Numbered from the stretch's first letter, positions 10,401 through 20,740 are shown. The stretch: 64,000 nucleotides of DNA from Fagopyrum homotropicum (GCA_033239125.1 BSWB01000006.1:113444242-113508241), one strand, 5' to 3'. The notes: generated from the sequence alone by a model not told the origin. Numbers and translations are program-made.

Positions 10401-12300
10401 AAAGGATTTTTCTAAGATTTCAAAACCTTTGACTAATCTTTTGATGAAAGATGCGACTTTCGAATTCTCGAAAGATTGTTTAGATGCTTTTTGCAGGATA
10501 AAAGAAGCTTTGATTTCGGCACCAATCATTCAACCACCCGATTGGACTCTTCCTTTCGAGGTCATGTGCGAGGCAAGCGACGTCGCTATAGGAGCCGTTC
10601 TTGGACAAAAGAAAGATGGTCGCACTCATGCCATCTACTACGCTAGCAAAACGCTAGATGAGGCTCAATACAATTATGCAACTACGGAAAAGGAACTTTT
10701 AGCCGTAGTATACGCTTTTGAGAAATTTCGTTCCTATCTTGTAGGTGCGAAGGTGATAGTCTACATGGACCATTCTGCAATTCGATACTTATTCACGAAG
10801 AAGGATGCGAAGCCAAGGCTTCTAAGATGGATCTTACTCTTGCAAGAGTTCGATTTAGAGATCCGTGATAAGAAAGGATCGGAGAACTCCGTTGCCGATC
10901 ACCTTAGTCGTCTTCCGCAACCCACCGGCGAGTCGGATGAACTTCCGATAGACGATTCTTTTCCTGACGAGCAGCTGCACGAGATCGAAGAGTGTCTTCA
11001 ACACATATCACAAGGTAATGATCCATGGTTTGCTGACATTGTAAATTACCTTGTTTGTCAGGAGATTCCACCCGGACTTTCATATGCTCAAAAGAAGAAG
11101 TTCTTTAGAGATGTCCGGCAATTCTATTGGAACGAACCTCTTCTATTCAAAAGAGGTCCAGATGGCATTTACAGGAGATGTATTCCCGAAGATGAGGTAG
11201 ATAGTGTCATCCGCCATTGCCATTCTTTACCATGTGGCGGACATGCAAGTGCCCACAAGACTTGTGCTAAGGTACTTCGTTCCGGATTTTATTGGCCTAC
11301 ACTTTTCAAAGATGTGCAAAAGTTTGTTGTTTCTTGTGATGCTTGTCAAAGGACAGGTAATATATCCAGGAGGAATGAGATGCCTCTCAACAACATACAA
11401 GAAGTAGAGATCTTTGACGTATGGGGCATCGACTTTATGGGACCCTTTCCACCTTCATGCGGTAACCATTATATACTTCTTGCCGTAGATTACGTCTCAA
11501 GATGGGTAGAGGCAATCGCTTCTCCTACTAATGATGCAATGGTAGTGGTGAAGTTCCTCAATAAAACGATCTTTCCAAGGTTCGGAACTCCCCGAACCAT
11601 CATTAGTGACGGAGGAACGCACTTCACGGCCCGTCGATTTGAGACTCTATTGGCTAAGTATGGGGTGACCCATAAGATAGCTACACCTTACCACCCGCAA
11701 ACCAGCGGACAAGTCGAGATATCCAATAGAGAGATTAAAGGGATTTTAGAGAAAACCGTCTCTAAAACGAGGAAAGATTGGTCAATGAAGCTTGACGATG
11801 CACTATGGGCATACATGACAGCCTTCAAGACACCAATAGGTACGACTCCCTATAATCTTGTTTATGGTAAATCATGTCATCTTCCTGTAGAGCTAGAGCA
11901 CAAAGCTTATTGGGCCATCAAGTGGCTCAACTTCGACATGAAAGAAGCCGGAGAGAAGCGGCTCTTAGACATCAATGAGTTGGATGAGATCCGACTAAAT
12001 GCGTACGAGAACGCAAAGATATACAAGGAACGGACAAAGCGTTGGCATGATAAGCACATCATTCCAAAAGACTTGAAGGAGGGAGACCAAGTCCTCCTAT
12101 TCAACTCAAGGCTGCGTCTATTTCCAGGTAAGCTCAAATCCCGTTGGACAGGACCTTATTTAATTAAACGAGTTTTCCCCCATGGTGCAGTTGAAGTATG
12201 GGGTGAACAAAGCGGAAGTTTTAAGGTCAATGGCCAACGGTTGAAGAAATACACACCGGAAGCTCCGGTCGAGGAGATAGCTCCTATCCTCCTCCACTGA
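7282..12300 (+). CDS. E2 gag C-terminus fused to pol (PR-RT-RNase H-IN)
   Basis: The true coding part begins near 7367. Domains in order: gag tail with an Asn-rich tract (7663-7773) and no CCHC knuckle; aspartic protease with DLGAS at 8506-8520; a variable linker with two 69-bp repeats (9067-9204); reverse transcriptase with FMDDF at 10123-10137; RNase H near 10565-10910, whose first acidic residue is Glu (CEASD) rather than Asp; integrase HHCC finger at about 11213-11350; integrase DDE residues near 11421, 11610 and 11717; and a GPY-type C-terminus near 12148. It stays open for 5 kb. One polyprotein would normally be made and cleaved by the protease; the frameshift at 7366 separates most of gag from it. 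Confidence 0.92.
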   Translation: MEKVSRSIVGLPTPWHFQAGIIGDLLQRLDVETQFNLLSLSCGTFMDMREDDAWDFIEKQAQVIEKYSHRKVESNSRNQGDSGAKLNQAAQTQIFSLKDDIKELREVLKTSLQKTKEQEANYMGRDNNQRNDNQNSNWSNNNNSNRNSNWNNNNNRNSNNNNWRSNQQSPGNPYSYAEKALTPPSSSTPSTSQGQSSGSSKPDPMLETILGKLQGLESYITSVNKAHKALENQVFNKAGEVPRDQGKLPGKTEDNPKGRVMAINTRSGKTTTDPQPKVVDTATKEGEAKEKEEVYVPPPAYKPPLPFPQSRARARLDKHFGKFVELMSKLHINIPFMDAILGMPAYGKFLKEILSNKRKLEDIGEVKMSMESSELIKTMTENMPPKLCDPGSFCIPITLGEATYDALCDLGASMSIIPLALCKAVGLGEPRPVKITLYMADRSTTKPVGILEDIPVKLGKFYIPIDFVVLDIPADYPVPIILGRPFLATSGCMVDCKNGQLSFHIGEEKIEFILSSLIKEPALKDDAFEIVDEEESREVVSSILMKDPLQKVLSMSIMEEGVEHDCNEDVRALNDVEEELGARIEELEWTPETVKKIDLPKINRPIHEEATRFFSTETKIDLTTLNRPIYEEATRFFPTERKIVQQIERFITGEVDSMGNSLDSPNFTAAASESNDEVLPPLETSSTTPEGHDSSSTKVPPSLELKQLPTHLRYAFLGTNSTYPVIVNANLNDDELEKLMHVLKQHWRALGYTIDDLVGIKPSLCMHKILMEEDYKPSRQPQRRLNPAMKEVVKKEILKLLDAGIIFPISDSKWVSPVQVVPKKGGITVVANKNNELIPTRTVTGWRMCIDYRKLNVATRKDHFPLPFIDQMLERLAQHSYFCYLDGYSGFFQIPIHPDDQEKTTFTCPWGTFAYRRMPFGLCNAPATFQRCMMAIFSEYVENIMEVFMDDFSVYGSSFDNCLYNLSLVLKRCEDTNLVLNWEKCHFMVTEGIVLGHLVSQRGIEVDRTKIETIEKLPPPSSVKGIRSFLGHAGFYRRFIKDFSKISKPLTNLLMKDATFEFSKDCLDAFCRIKEALISAPIIQPPDWTLPFEVMCEASDVAIGAVLGQKKDGRTHAIYYASKTLDEAQYNYATTEKELLAVVYAFEKFRSYLVGAKVIVYMDHSAIRYLFTKKDAKPRLLRWILLLQEFDLEIRDKKGSENSVADHLSRLPQPTGESDELPIDDSFPDEQLHEIEECLQHISQGNDPWFADIVNYLVCQEIPPGLSYAQKKKFFRDVRQFYWNEPLLFKRGPDGIYRRCIPEDEVDSVIRHCHSLPCGGHASAHKTCAKVLRSGFYWPTLFKDVQKFVVSCDACQRTGNISRRNEMPLNNIQEVEIFDVWGIDFMGPFPPSCGNHYILLAVDYVSRWVEAIASPTNDAMVVVKFLNKTIFPRFGTPRTIISDGGTHFTARRFETLLAKYGVTHKIATPYHPQTSGQVEISNREIKGILEKTVSKTRKDWSMKLDDALWAYMTAFKTPIGTTPYNLVYGKSCHLPVELEHKAYWAIKWLNFDMKEAGEKRLLDINELDEIRLNAYENAKIYKERTKRWHDKHIIPKDLKEGDQVLLFNSRLRLFPGKLKSRWTGPYLIKRVFPHGAVEVWGEQSGSFKVNGQRLKKYTPEAPVEEIAPILLH
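9067..9204 (+). repeat. Two 69-bp tandem repeats in the E2 protease-RT linker
   Basis: 9067-9135 and 9136-9204 encode two near-identical 23-residue units, each containing NRPI.EEATRFF. Each carries copies of the AAATCG / CGATTT motif. The length is a multiple of three, so the frame is kept. Confidence 0.85.
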
Positions 12301-13218
12301 ACACAACATCATACACCGTCCAGCTAAAGACGATAAATAAAGCGCTTCTTGGGAGACAACCCAAGATAGTATAGTTTCCCTTCTTTCCATCACTTAGTTA
12401 GAGTAGATTAATTGCTTTGTTTTTTTTTTCGTTTTTCGTTTTTCTATTTGTTCCTCGATGCACTCTTGGTTTGTCGTGTCATTAATCGCAGGAAAATAGG
12501 TTCAAATGTGAGAGATTCATGGAGAATGGAGCACAAATGAGTTATATCTTCGAGATTCAAGAAAAACAAGGAAGGAAATCGAGTTACTATAAGTAAATCG
12601 TCCGATTCAGTAACAGAGCAAGTCGATTTTTTCCAACAGAAACAAAAATCGACCTGGAGATCGCCTTTCAAAATAAATCGGCCGATTTTTTTCGACAAAA
12701 ACAAAAATCGCCCCGACAAATAAATCGACCAGATAAATCGGCCGATTTTCTTCAGAAACTATCGACCCTATATAAGGACATTACACTCGATCTTCTTCAT
12801 TCCAAAACCCCCAATTCTCGACTTCTCTCTCTCAAGAACGCCGAAAAATCGCCACACCCTACAATCCTCATTGCTTAACCATTTTGAGTGATTCTTGGCT
12901 CCAAACTGAAGCATTTTCAACAAGGAACAAGGATCTAACAACAGCACGCACGGAAATCGACTCCTCCGTAAGGAATTCAGGTTTTTCTTTCCAAAACCTA
13001 AGTTTCTCATTCGAAATTGAAGTTTGCTTAGGAAGTGTTTGTTTGTTGGAATTGATAGAGGGATCTGCTTAGAAATCATTGTAGGGAACTGTGTGTGGTG
13101 ATAGATTGAACAAAACTTTACAGAATTAAGAGAATCGTTGAAATCGAGAGAAAAATCGACCCAGCCCAGATAAATCGACCGATTTTTGCGAAGAACAGGT
13201 CGATTTTTAGGACTTAGA
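12301..13218 (+). other. E2 interval between pol and ORF3
   Basis: No long coding frame. From about 12595 to 12755 it holds a cluster of AAATCG, CGATTT and AAATCGGCCGATTT motifs, with more just before ORF3 at 13150-13208. This matches the position of the GC-hairpin clusters in E1 and E3. The CT-rich, exon-like stretch at 12790-13080 may be a leader for a separate ORF3 transcript. Confidence 0.6.
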
Positions 13219-14703
13219 ATGGATCTCGTAAAGAGGATAACTAGAAACACGGGGAAGAAGAAGGGATCTTCTTCCAAAGCCCCTGCCCCACCTCCACCAC
13301 CACCTACCAACATCCCTAAGCTTCCCTCTCTCCTATCCAAGCACAAGAAACGCTATGAACGCATTGTAGATCGCCCATTCACCTCTCCTCGCTACATAGT
13401 GCTTGATGACTTAGATTCGTTGTATGTTCGAGAGGATGTTGATATGATGCTAGACAGAGCTGGGTTGAGACAGTTTGCTACGATTAGGGAGGATGCTTAT
13501 AGAGAGATCACCCTAGAATTCCTTAGCACGTTTGAGCACGACCCTAGGGAAAGGATGGTTACTTTCCGCCTCATGAGCCAAGACCACACTATGTCCATTG
13601 ACACTTTTGGCGAGTTGTTCGGTTTCTCTTATTCAGATGCAGGCACATTTGCTAGAGGTCTCAGTGCTAGTGATTTTTGGGAGGCTATTTCCATAGGTGA
13701 GTACGGAGGGGATAAGTGGAGACCCGGAAACTCCAAGGAGACAAGTATGTACAACCTTTCCTTTAAGGTAGTGCATAGGATACTTAGCGAGAGTTTATTT
13801 GCCCGGACAGAGACTCCACAGAAGCTCAAGGCTGATGAGCTCTTCATTCTCTACTGCATGACATCTACCACTATTCCCGACATCGCCACCATGTTTGCTG
13901 ACTATCTAGGAAAGATAGCCAACAAAGCTAAGGGCGACATTTGTGCAGGAGGTCTTGTCACTCATGTGGCTAAGACCATGGGATTGGACTTCTCCGGATG
14001 CACTCTAGCTGAGAGTGCCCTTCCTTTAGGCTCACAGAGGTTGGTGGTTCGACTGGTCTTGATTCCTCGAGGGAGAGGAACTCTTCATGTTCCGATGCCA
14101 TGGCACAGGGATCCAAAGAAGAAGCCATCCGAGATCATATGGAAATCCGAATACACCATTCGGAACAAGAGGAACTGGAAGGAGACCTTTGAGTCGATGC
14201 TTGAGGAGTTCTCACCTCCTACTGATTATGATGATGATGCAGGTGATTCAGAGGAGGAGGACGAGGATGGAGGACAGGAGACCATGCTCGAGTTTGAGAG
14301 TGATACTCATAGCGGACATGCTACGGATGCCATGGACACTGATACTCATGGTGCAGGATCGAGCAGGACTAGTATGCAGGATGAGGAGACGGAGGATGAC
14401 ATACAGCCACCTCGACATTCTTATGCACATGCTCCAGGCCCTAGACGAGGACGGCGAGCTCCACGCCACTTCAGGGAGCTAGTCACTAGTTTCCAGAGCC
14501 TCAGCACCGATTACCGTACCCTCCGCACCAACTACGAGACCCTGAACACCCAGTTCAGGAACTATAGGGAGGAGACGGACGCTAGGCATTCATCCTATGA
14601 TTGCCAGATGAGAGACATGTACTACCACCAGTTCGGCCACTTCTACGATCCTAGCGCACCGATGTATCCCTATCCACCACCTCCACCACCGACAGAGGAT
14701 TGA
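13219..14703 (+). CDS. E2 ORF3, Athila ORF1-family protein in the env position
   Basis: A 494-residue frame starting MDLVKRITRN at the ATG at 13219. The N-terminus is basic with a Pro run. The middle (about residues 90-330) resembles the conserved block of Athila ORF proteins (SIDTFGELFGF; LSIGxY-like positions). Then come an acidic Asp/Glu stretch (about 335-370), a helical segment and a Pro-rich tail. No signal peptide or transmembrane segment is evident, so its place after pol is env-like but the sequence gives no support for an envelope role. E1 and E3 carry distant relatives at the same place. Function unknown. Confidence 0.8.
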   Translation: MDLVKRITRNTGKKKGSSSKAPAPPPPPPTNIPKLPSLLSKHKKRYERIVDRPFTSPRYIVLDDLDSLYVREDVDMMLDRAGLRQFATIREDAYREITLEFLSTFEHDPRERMVTFRLMSQDHTMSIDTFGELFGFSYSDAGTFARGLSASDFWEAISIGEYGGDKWRPGNSKETSMYNLSFKVVHRILSESLFARTETPQKLKADELFILYCMTSTTIPDIATMFADYLGKIANKAKGDICAGGLVTHVAKTMGLDFSGCTLAESALPLGSQRLVVRLVLIPRGRGTLHVPMPWHRDPKKKPSEIIWKSEYTIRNKRNWKETFESMLEEFSPPTDYDDDAGDSEEEDEDGGQETMLEFESDTHSGHATDAMDTDTHGAGSSRTSMQDEETEDDIQPPRHSYAHAPGPRRGRRAPRHFRELVTSFQSLSTDYRTLRTNYETLNTQFRNYREETDARHSSYDCQMRDMYYHQFGHFYDPSAPMYPYPPPPPPTED

Positions 14704-14756
14704 GCTTCTACTTCTTTTACATTGTAAGTATTTTTCTCCTTTCTATGCTTGATTTT

Positions 14757-14797
14757 CACATTGGGGACAATGTGGATGTCAAGTATGGGGTGGGGGT
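14757..14797 (+). promoter_or_regulatory. E2 distal polypurine tract with hairpin
   Basis: A hairpin (CACATTG, loop GGGA, CAATGTG; 14757-14774) is followed by CAAGTATGGGGTGGGGG at 14780-14796, directly after ORF3. It is 1.2 kb upstream of the LTR, so it is not the ordinary plus-strand primer position. Confidence 0.7.
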
Positions 14798-15974
14798 ACT
14801 TACAATACCTTATGTTTCACTTTAGCACTCTATGAACTTTCCACTACTCTTGACAAATCTGGCTTGTAATAACTCTTGCACTACTTGCTTTCCATTATGA
14901 CATTTGCATTTGCATGATCTTTTTCAAATCCTATGAATTTTCAATGATTTTTAGTGCTTCTTATATGGAAATGACCTCTATGATGAGAATTGTGTATATG
15001 GATAGGCAAAAAGATGCTTAGTTGTGTTGAGATTTTGGTTATAGCATGAATGAATTTGCTTTTGTTACTTGAACACATGAATAAGTTATATAATTTAGTT
15101 GTTTTGATAAGAGAATGAAATAATAGTCGAAGCTATATGGCAAGTTCTTTTACATCATTTAAGGATGACTAAGGCAATTCACTTCTTTTCTTTTCTCATA
15201 TCTTGATCATGCTAGCTCCTCAATGAAATATGTAACCCCCCTTTTACCATCCGGGAATTAGGATAGGTTATTGAAAAAGGCATGTTTGATGTGGGAGGGC
15301 CAAGGAAAAAGTATTAAAAAGAAAGTGTAAAAATTCATGAGTTTGGGGACGTTGAACATGAGGATGAGTAACTCGGCACCATTCACATAGCCGGGTGTTT
15401 GTGTCTTGCCAAAGTCCGATTGAACGACAAGTCCTAACGGGATATGGTATGTGCATCAAGGGTTTGAGGCATCTCGAAATTGAGAAACGCCGATCTCCTA
15501 GGCTTCGGTTTTTGTGCACCGCTGTCCATACTCTCAAAAAGTAAAGTATAATGAAAGCAAAGCTTTCTACATGCGAAGCATGTGCGGTGAAGAAAATTCT
15601 TGAAGGTGTTATGTGTTCCTCTTTCCCGGATTAGCACCACAATTACCAAAAAGAACTCCTTCCCTTAATACGTTTCTTGAACCTTTTCTTTGATTAGAAG
15701 ACCTTGAGACTTTTATGCATGTGTTTAAGACTTAATGGCTTAGATTTGTTTGACTTTGATTACCTCTACACCTTTATCATGTTCTTTATTTATGCTTTCA
15801 AGGAAGAAAAGGGAGTTTGTTCATCTTATAGTCATCATTGATACATGCTTTGCCTTTTTATGCCTTGAAGCATCACTTTGAGGGTGATCCAATAAGAAGA
15901 AGCACTACCAAAAGAAAAGTTTTTGAGTTTTCATACATACATAATCCATGACATCTTATATTCTAAATTTGAGT
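14798..15974 (+). other. E2 untranslated interval between the two polypurine tracts
   Basis: 1.2 kb, AT-rich, with no coding frame supported by family similarity. The corresponding intervals are shorter in E1 (about 0.55 kb) and E3 (about 0.55 kb). A near copy of the hairpin-side sequence (cttgaagcatcactttgagg) occurs at about 15866-15885. Confidence 0.55.
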
Positions 15975-16013
15975 CTTGCTTGGGGACAAGCAAGGGGCAA
16001 GTATGGGGTATTT
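15975..16013 (+). promoter_or_regulatory. E2 LTR-proximal polypurine tract with hairpin
   Basis: A hairpin with arms CTTGCTTG / CAAGCAAG and loop GGGA (15975-15994) is followed by GGGCAAGTATGGGG and then the 3' LTR at 16014. It has the same loop as the distal module but a different stem. Confidence 0.8.
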
Positions 16014-17650
16014 TGATGACATGAATTATGTACCATCATATTCATGCATATTGTAGAAGATTGTCTCAGTTTACCTTGCATTTAGAGAGATTTTGTATGC
16101 TTTTTATGTTCTATTCAATCAATTGTCGGAAATAGAGGTCTACACGAGATTTCGATGAATTGTAGGTAAATGGAGCGGAATTGGAAGCAAAAATGGAGCA
16201 AGAAGCATCTAAGGATGTTTAGGAAGCTAAAGGAGTCTTAAAAGGATCACAAAGAGCTAAGGAATTGCAAAGGAGAAGCATAGAAGACGAACCAATAGAA
16301 GAGCACTTTTTGTTGAAGAAAATCGTGCCAATATATATATAAATCGGACGATTTTCATACCTTGAAATCGAACGGTTTTGCACCTAAATCGACTGGGTCG
16401 ATTTTCTTCACGATTCGGCCAAATGAAAAGACGACACAAAGCCCAATTATTTTGGGCTAGAGGAGAGTTTTGCCAAACGGCCCATCTGCAAGAAAGTATA
16501 GAGGAGAACCCTAGGAACGAAGACGAGGAGGCGGCACTGGAAAATCTTTACACGTTTTGGAGAAATCAACGATTCTTGGAGAGAGATTGAAGAGCTTTTG
16601 CCGGAAAGTTATTCTTGATCTTTGATTGTGAGATTTCTTTATCCATTGCATTGTTTTGTGGTTTGTGAACACGAAATTGAGTTGTTTGAGAGATACATTG
16701 AGCAGATTTGACAATTGTTTACAGATTTGAAAGTTATTGATTTTTTCATTCAAGATTTGGGTTCTTTGCGATATCTTTCTCAATAATTAATTTGATTCGA
16801 ATTTGAAAATGGTTGGCTAAAAACCTTGTGATTCTGGGGAGGATAGTTGATGATTAAGGCTTAGATGATGATAGACTGAACTCATTGAAACATTAGGACC
16901 CTGAGAGTTTAGATTTTAGTTTTGCGACAAACAGGAAAATCGGACTGTTCTTGAGGAAAATCGGCCGATTTTATTATGAACAGGGCGATTTATTCTTCTG
17001 ACGAACTTTAATTGAATCAATCTTTAACCAAAACTAATCTTTGCCTAAATCCCAACCTTGATTAACCTTTTTACCCTCTAATTGAATGTATGAAGACACT
17101 TCAAACCTGATTCTACGTTTATTAGATTAAGATTTCAAGATTTGGGTAATAAAGAGACTCAACATCCTTTATTAGGATTTTAATTGTGCTTGCTATTCTT
17201 TACTTTGGAGAGTCATATCCTGGAGTTTTAGATAGTTAGTTTGAACATAATTCTTGTCTTTAGATCTTTCTATATCGCAGCCTCAACAACCCTTATAGAG
17301 AGAATCTTTAGATTAGTCATATAGGTTTCGGAACTTCACCGTACGAATCCTACCTTTGAACAATTAATCTTGGCAATATAAACTCTGTCCTATATCTATA
17401 GAAGTGTTTTGAATCGAAAGCTGAAATCGGATACTTGAATCCTTGGAATCATTTACCTCTTATTTGATCACAAAAGCTTTTCATACTTTTTGCTAGATAA
17501 TTGAAATCGGAATTATTCTCACCAAATCCCTGAGTTCGACTCTGGAATTCTTACTTGACTACAGCCGATCCGTACACTGCGGGTTCGCTTTGCTTTTGAG
17601 TTCTAGATATAAATATTAAGACTTTGACGCACACACCTTTTGAGCGAACA
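16014..17650 (+). repeat. E2 3' LTR
   Basis: About 99% identical by eye to 4650-6282, with a 4-bp insertion (tagt) near 17235. It ends GCGAACA, followed by the duplicated target tctct. Confidence 0.95.
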
Positions 17651-18568
17651 TCTCTCAACTATGGCCACCCGAGGCCGCCTCGGCACAAATGGATCCGCCA
17701 GGATGTACAGCTCGGAGAGCTCATCTCCAAATGGAAGCGGCCGTGGAAGGTAAGTGATGTGGCTCCCATCTGCAAAGGAAAGCCAAAATAGGTTCTCCCC
17801 GTCCCTCTTGAGGAGCTTGCACCTTCGTAGCATACCTTTCGTATAGAATGGGACCGCCATCCCATCCTCGAGGTCGGAAAGGTCCATCACCTGTTTGGCA
17901 ATCAAAGAGATCACCCCGCCGCCAACAATATCCCGTGGCTCGTTCTTCCTAATCCGCTTCAAAGCAGTAAGGAAGAGGTACGGCCAATCCGGCACCTTCT
18001 CGCTCATCGGAAGGCAAGCATATAGCAAAGGGAGGTCCTTAAGAGCGACCTTGTTCTCCTCTTTGTGTCCACATAAGACACTTATGAGGATCTTGGAGAG
18101 GAGCCTCAAGCAGGGGTGAGTGAGTTTGTTTGAATACTTACCCCCGACGTGAAACTCGGAGCCGGTGGCCGCCTGTCAGAACTCACATAAGTACGGGGTA
18201 TGAATGGGTTCCCACCAATTCTCGGAGGTGTTGAGAGTTACCCCAAATGCCTTCTACAGCTGGGATTAGTCCAATGTGTACTTCTTTTTGTTGAACTTGA
18301 AGGAAAGTCCAACACACACATGATCCTCCTTCTCCATATTGAAGGTGGCGATGAACTATCGGCTGAACTCGGGATATGTTGGAGCACTCTTCTTAAGAAA
18401 GTCCCTGAGCCCAGCGTTGGTAAGGTACGATTGCATGCTCTCCAGCATGCCTAGCTTCTCCAATGTTGGAGTGTGCAAAAACCGAGTTGCATACATAACC
18501 CGATCTTGCACAATCCTGTAGCGGGTCCTCTCAATCTCTGACATCTTGTATTTCCTTTGTGGTTCCAT
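17651..18568 (-). pseudogene. E1 ORF3, N-terminal and central part
   Basis: The minus-strand frame starts MEPQRKYKMSE at 18568 and continues to the E2 insertion at 17655/17651, resuming at 4649. It is clearly homologous to E3 ORF3 (42679-44031), sharing for example RDIVGGGVISLIA and MDLSDLEDG. It is more distantly like E2 ORF3. In-frame stops occur near 18355 (a Gln codon changed to TAG) and at several points around 18200-18270. Product unknown; Athila-type ORF in the env position. Confidence 0.75.
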
Positions 18569-18639
18569 TTCTTGCAAGTAATCAAGCAAAGGAATTAGTA
18601 ATTTCAGAAACAGGGAAAGGAGACGAACTCTCTGTTGCT

Positions 18640-19165
18640 ATTTCTGCAGGGGCGGATGTGAGATGCGTAGGGACGGCAGCTTGCAGGCACAGGGCGGGAG
18701 AAGTGTTGAGGGCGATTTTTGACAACAATAAAGGTGGTGGAGTTGGGGAGCGTTCCGGTGGCTTCTGGCTGGTGGTGATGTCTCCGGAGGTGGTGCAGGG
18801 GCGCGAGGAGAGTGGTTTGTGAGGGTTCAGTCGAAGGCGCAAGGGCATTGTGAGAGAGGGAGAGTGAGAGGTCAAGAGAGAGAAGTGAGTAGTGGGTGAG
18901 GGAGGAGAGGGGTTGGTGGGGTAGGTGTAGGGTATTTTGGGATTTCTATTTTTTTCTTTTCTGGGTAAAACCACAGAGGCGGGGGCGGTGACAAGGAGGA
19001 GGGGGACGCAGGCCCAGCGCCGGGGCGACGCTGGGGATGCATCTCAAGAATGGCCGCCGCAGGGGCGTAGGGATGTCACCGCGGGGGCGGTGACAAGGTT
19101 ATTGCAGACGCAGGCCCAGCGCCGGGGGCGGCGCTGGGCAAAGGTGTCACCGCAGGGGCGGTTTT
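18640..19165. repeat. GC-hairpin region between E1 pol and ORF3
   Basis: Contains copies near 18644, 18665, 18687, 19056, 19074-19095 (arms TGTCACCGC / GCGGTGACA, loop GGGG) and 19149. Two copies of a different stem, CCCAGCGCC / GGCGCTGGG or close, lie near 19013 and 19108. The long open frames on both strands here are a by-product of GC content. Confidence 0.75.
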
Positions 19166-19250
19166 CTTGACAGAAGCTCCTCTTGTTATTCCTTCGGGTT
19201 GCATCCCGAGCAGCGTCTCTGTTTTACGTCGTTGGCTCGACGTAAGGACC

Positions 19251-20690
19251 CTACTTCTCTGCTTGGGCCTCCTCCAGCACCATTTCATCAATTGGATCAT
19301 TCTTCACTCCTTCAAGGTAAGGCTTGAGCCTTTGTCCGTTAACTTTGAAAACCTTGTGCGTTTGTGGATCATACAGGTCCACAGCGCCATGAGGGTATAC
19401 TTCAGCTATCACGAACGGACCTGTCCACCTTGAATGCAGCTTATCTACAAATAGTTTCAAACGAGATTGAAAGAGAAAGACTTTGTTACCTACTTTGAAG
19501 TCTTTCCGGAGGATGTTTCGGTCATGCCACGCTTTGGTCTTTTCTTTGTATGTAGTGGCATGGTCATATGCATCTAGTCTCAATTCCTCCAACTCTTGCA
19601 GTTGGAGTTTCCGGAATTCTCCTACCTCCTCTACATTCATGTTGCACTTCTTTACCGCCTACCATGCCTTGTGCTCAAGCTCCACCGGAAGGTGGCAAGC
19701 TTTTCCGAACACAAGCCGAAATGAAGACATCCCTATAGGAGTCTTATATGCTGTCCGGTATGCCCATAAAGCCTCGTTTAGCCTCAAACTCCAATCCTTC
19801 CTTCCGGGAGAAACCGTTTTTTCAAGGATGGTTTTGATTTTCCGGTTGGATACCTCCGCTTGACCATTTGTTTGTGGATGGTAGATTGTTGACACGCGTT
19901 GGTGGACGTGGTACTTCTTAAGGAGAGCGGTGATCGTCTTGTTGTAGAAATGGATGCCCCTATCACTTATCAAAGCCTTCGGGATTCCAAATCTTGCAAA
20001 AATATTATCCTTAAGAAAAGCTACAACCACTTTAGAATCATCATTTTTGGTGGCCTTTGCTTCCACCCACTTGGAAACATAGTCTACCGCAAGTAATATG
20101 TAAGTATGCCCAAAAGAAGTAGGGGAAGGACCCATGAAATCAATCCCCCATACATCAAAATTTTCACAAAACATAAGAGAGGATTGAGGCATTTCATGTC
20201 TCCTAGAGATGTTACCTACTCTTTGGCACCTGTCACACACTTTGCAAAACGCAAACGCGTCTCGAAAAATGTGTTGCCAAAAGAAGCCCGCATCTAAAAC
20301 CTTTCTAGCAGTTTTGTTGGCCCCAAAATGCCCCCCACATGCTTCAGAATGACAGAATGTTAGGACAGATTGTACCTCATTGTCCGGGATGCAACGGCGT
20401 ATTACTTGGTCACTTCAATGCTTCGAAAGGTAGGGATCGTCCCAAACGTAATGTCGAGCTTCGGACTTCACCTTCTCTATATGGGCCTTGGTAAAGTCCG
20501 GAGGATACTCACCCCTAACAAGGAAATTTACAATGCGAGCAAACCAGGGCTTGAAAGATTGTAACTTAAACCAAACCTCTGTCGAGTGATCTGCAGGGGC
20601 GCCCAGCTCGAGCCGCATGGGCGGGTTTCTTGAGGCGCGGTCGATCATCTAGCTTGACTAGCCTGCTTAAATGATCGGCCACCAGGAGTG
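19251..20690 (-). pseudogene. E1 pol remnant: RNase H edge and integrase
   Basis: On the minus strand the RNase H C-terminal box VADHLSRLV lies near 20690. Then come the integrase zinc region and DDE core (WGIDFMGP; SDRGIHF; NGQAEVSNR) through 19659, and the GPF-type C-terminus (RWTGPFVIAEVYPHG) near 19400. Frames break near 20400, 20240 and 19650. Protease, RT and most of RNase H are missing: the gag end joins directly to the RNase H end at about 20700-20740. E1 therefore could move only with proteins from a relative such as E3. Confidence 0.8.
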
Positions 20691-20740
20691 GTATTGAGAA
20701 GGAGCAAACCAGGCCTTGGTAAATACCTACTTTACTTGTG

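Larger units (their letters stand above)
4650..17650 (+). mobile_element. E2: young Athila-like Ty3/gypsy element
   Basis: LTRs of 1633 and 1637 bp (4650-6282 and 16014-17650) start TGATGACATG and end GCGAACA. Both ends are flanked by tctct (4645-4649 and 17651-17655). By eye the LTRs differ by about 14 substitutions plus one 4-bp indel, roughly 99% identity, so insertion was recent. Order is 5' LTR, tRNA-Asp-type primer site, gag-pol, ORF3, two polypurine tracts, 3' LTR. The gag-pol frame has one visible frameshift near 7366; ORF3 is open. E2 sits inside ORF3 of E1. Confidence 0.95.

Noticed and set aside
13219..14703. E2 ORF3 as a retroviral-type envelope
   Set aside because: Position fits, but no signal peptide, transmembrane segment or Cys pattern is seen.
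15268..15649. Minus-strand ORFs in the E2 3' region
   Set aside because: No family similarity; they lie in an untranslated interval of a plus-strand element.
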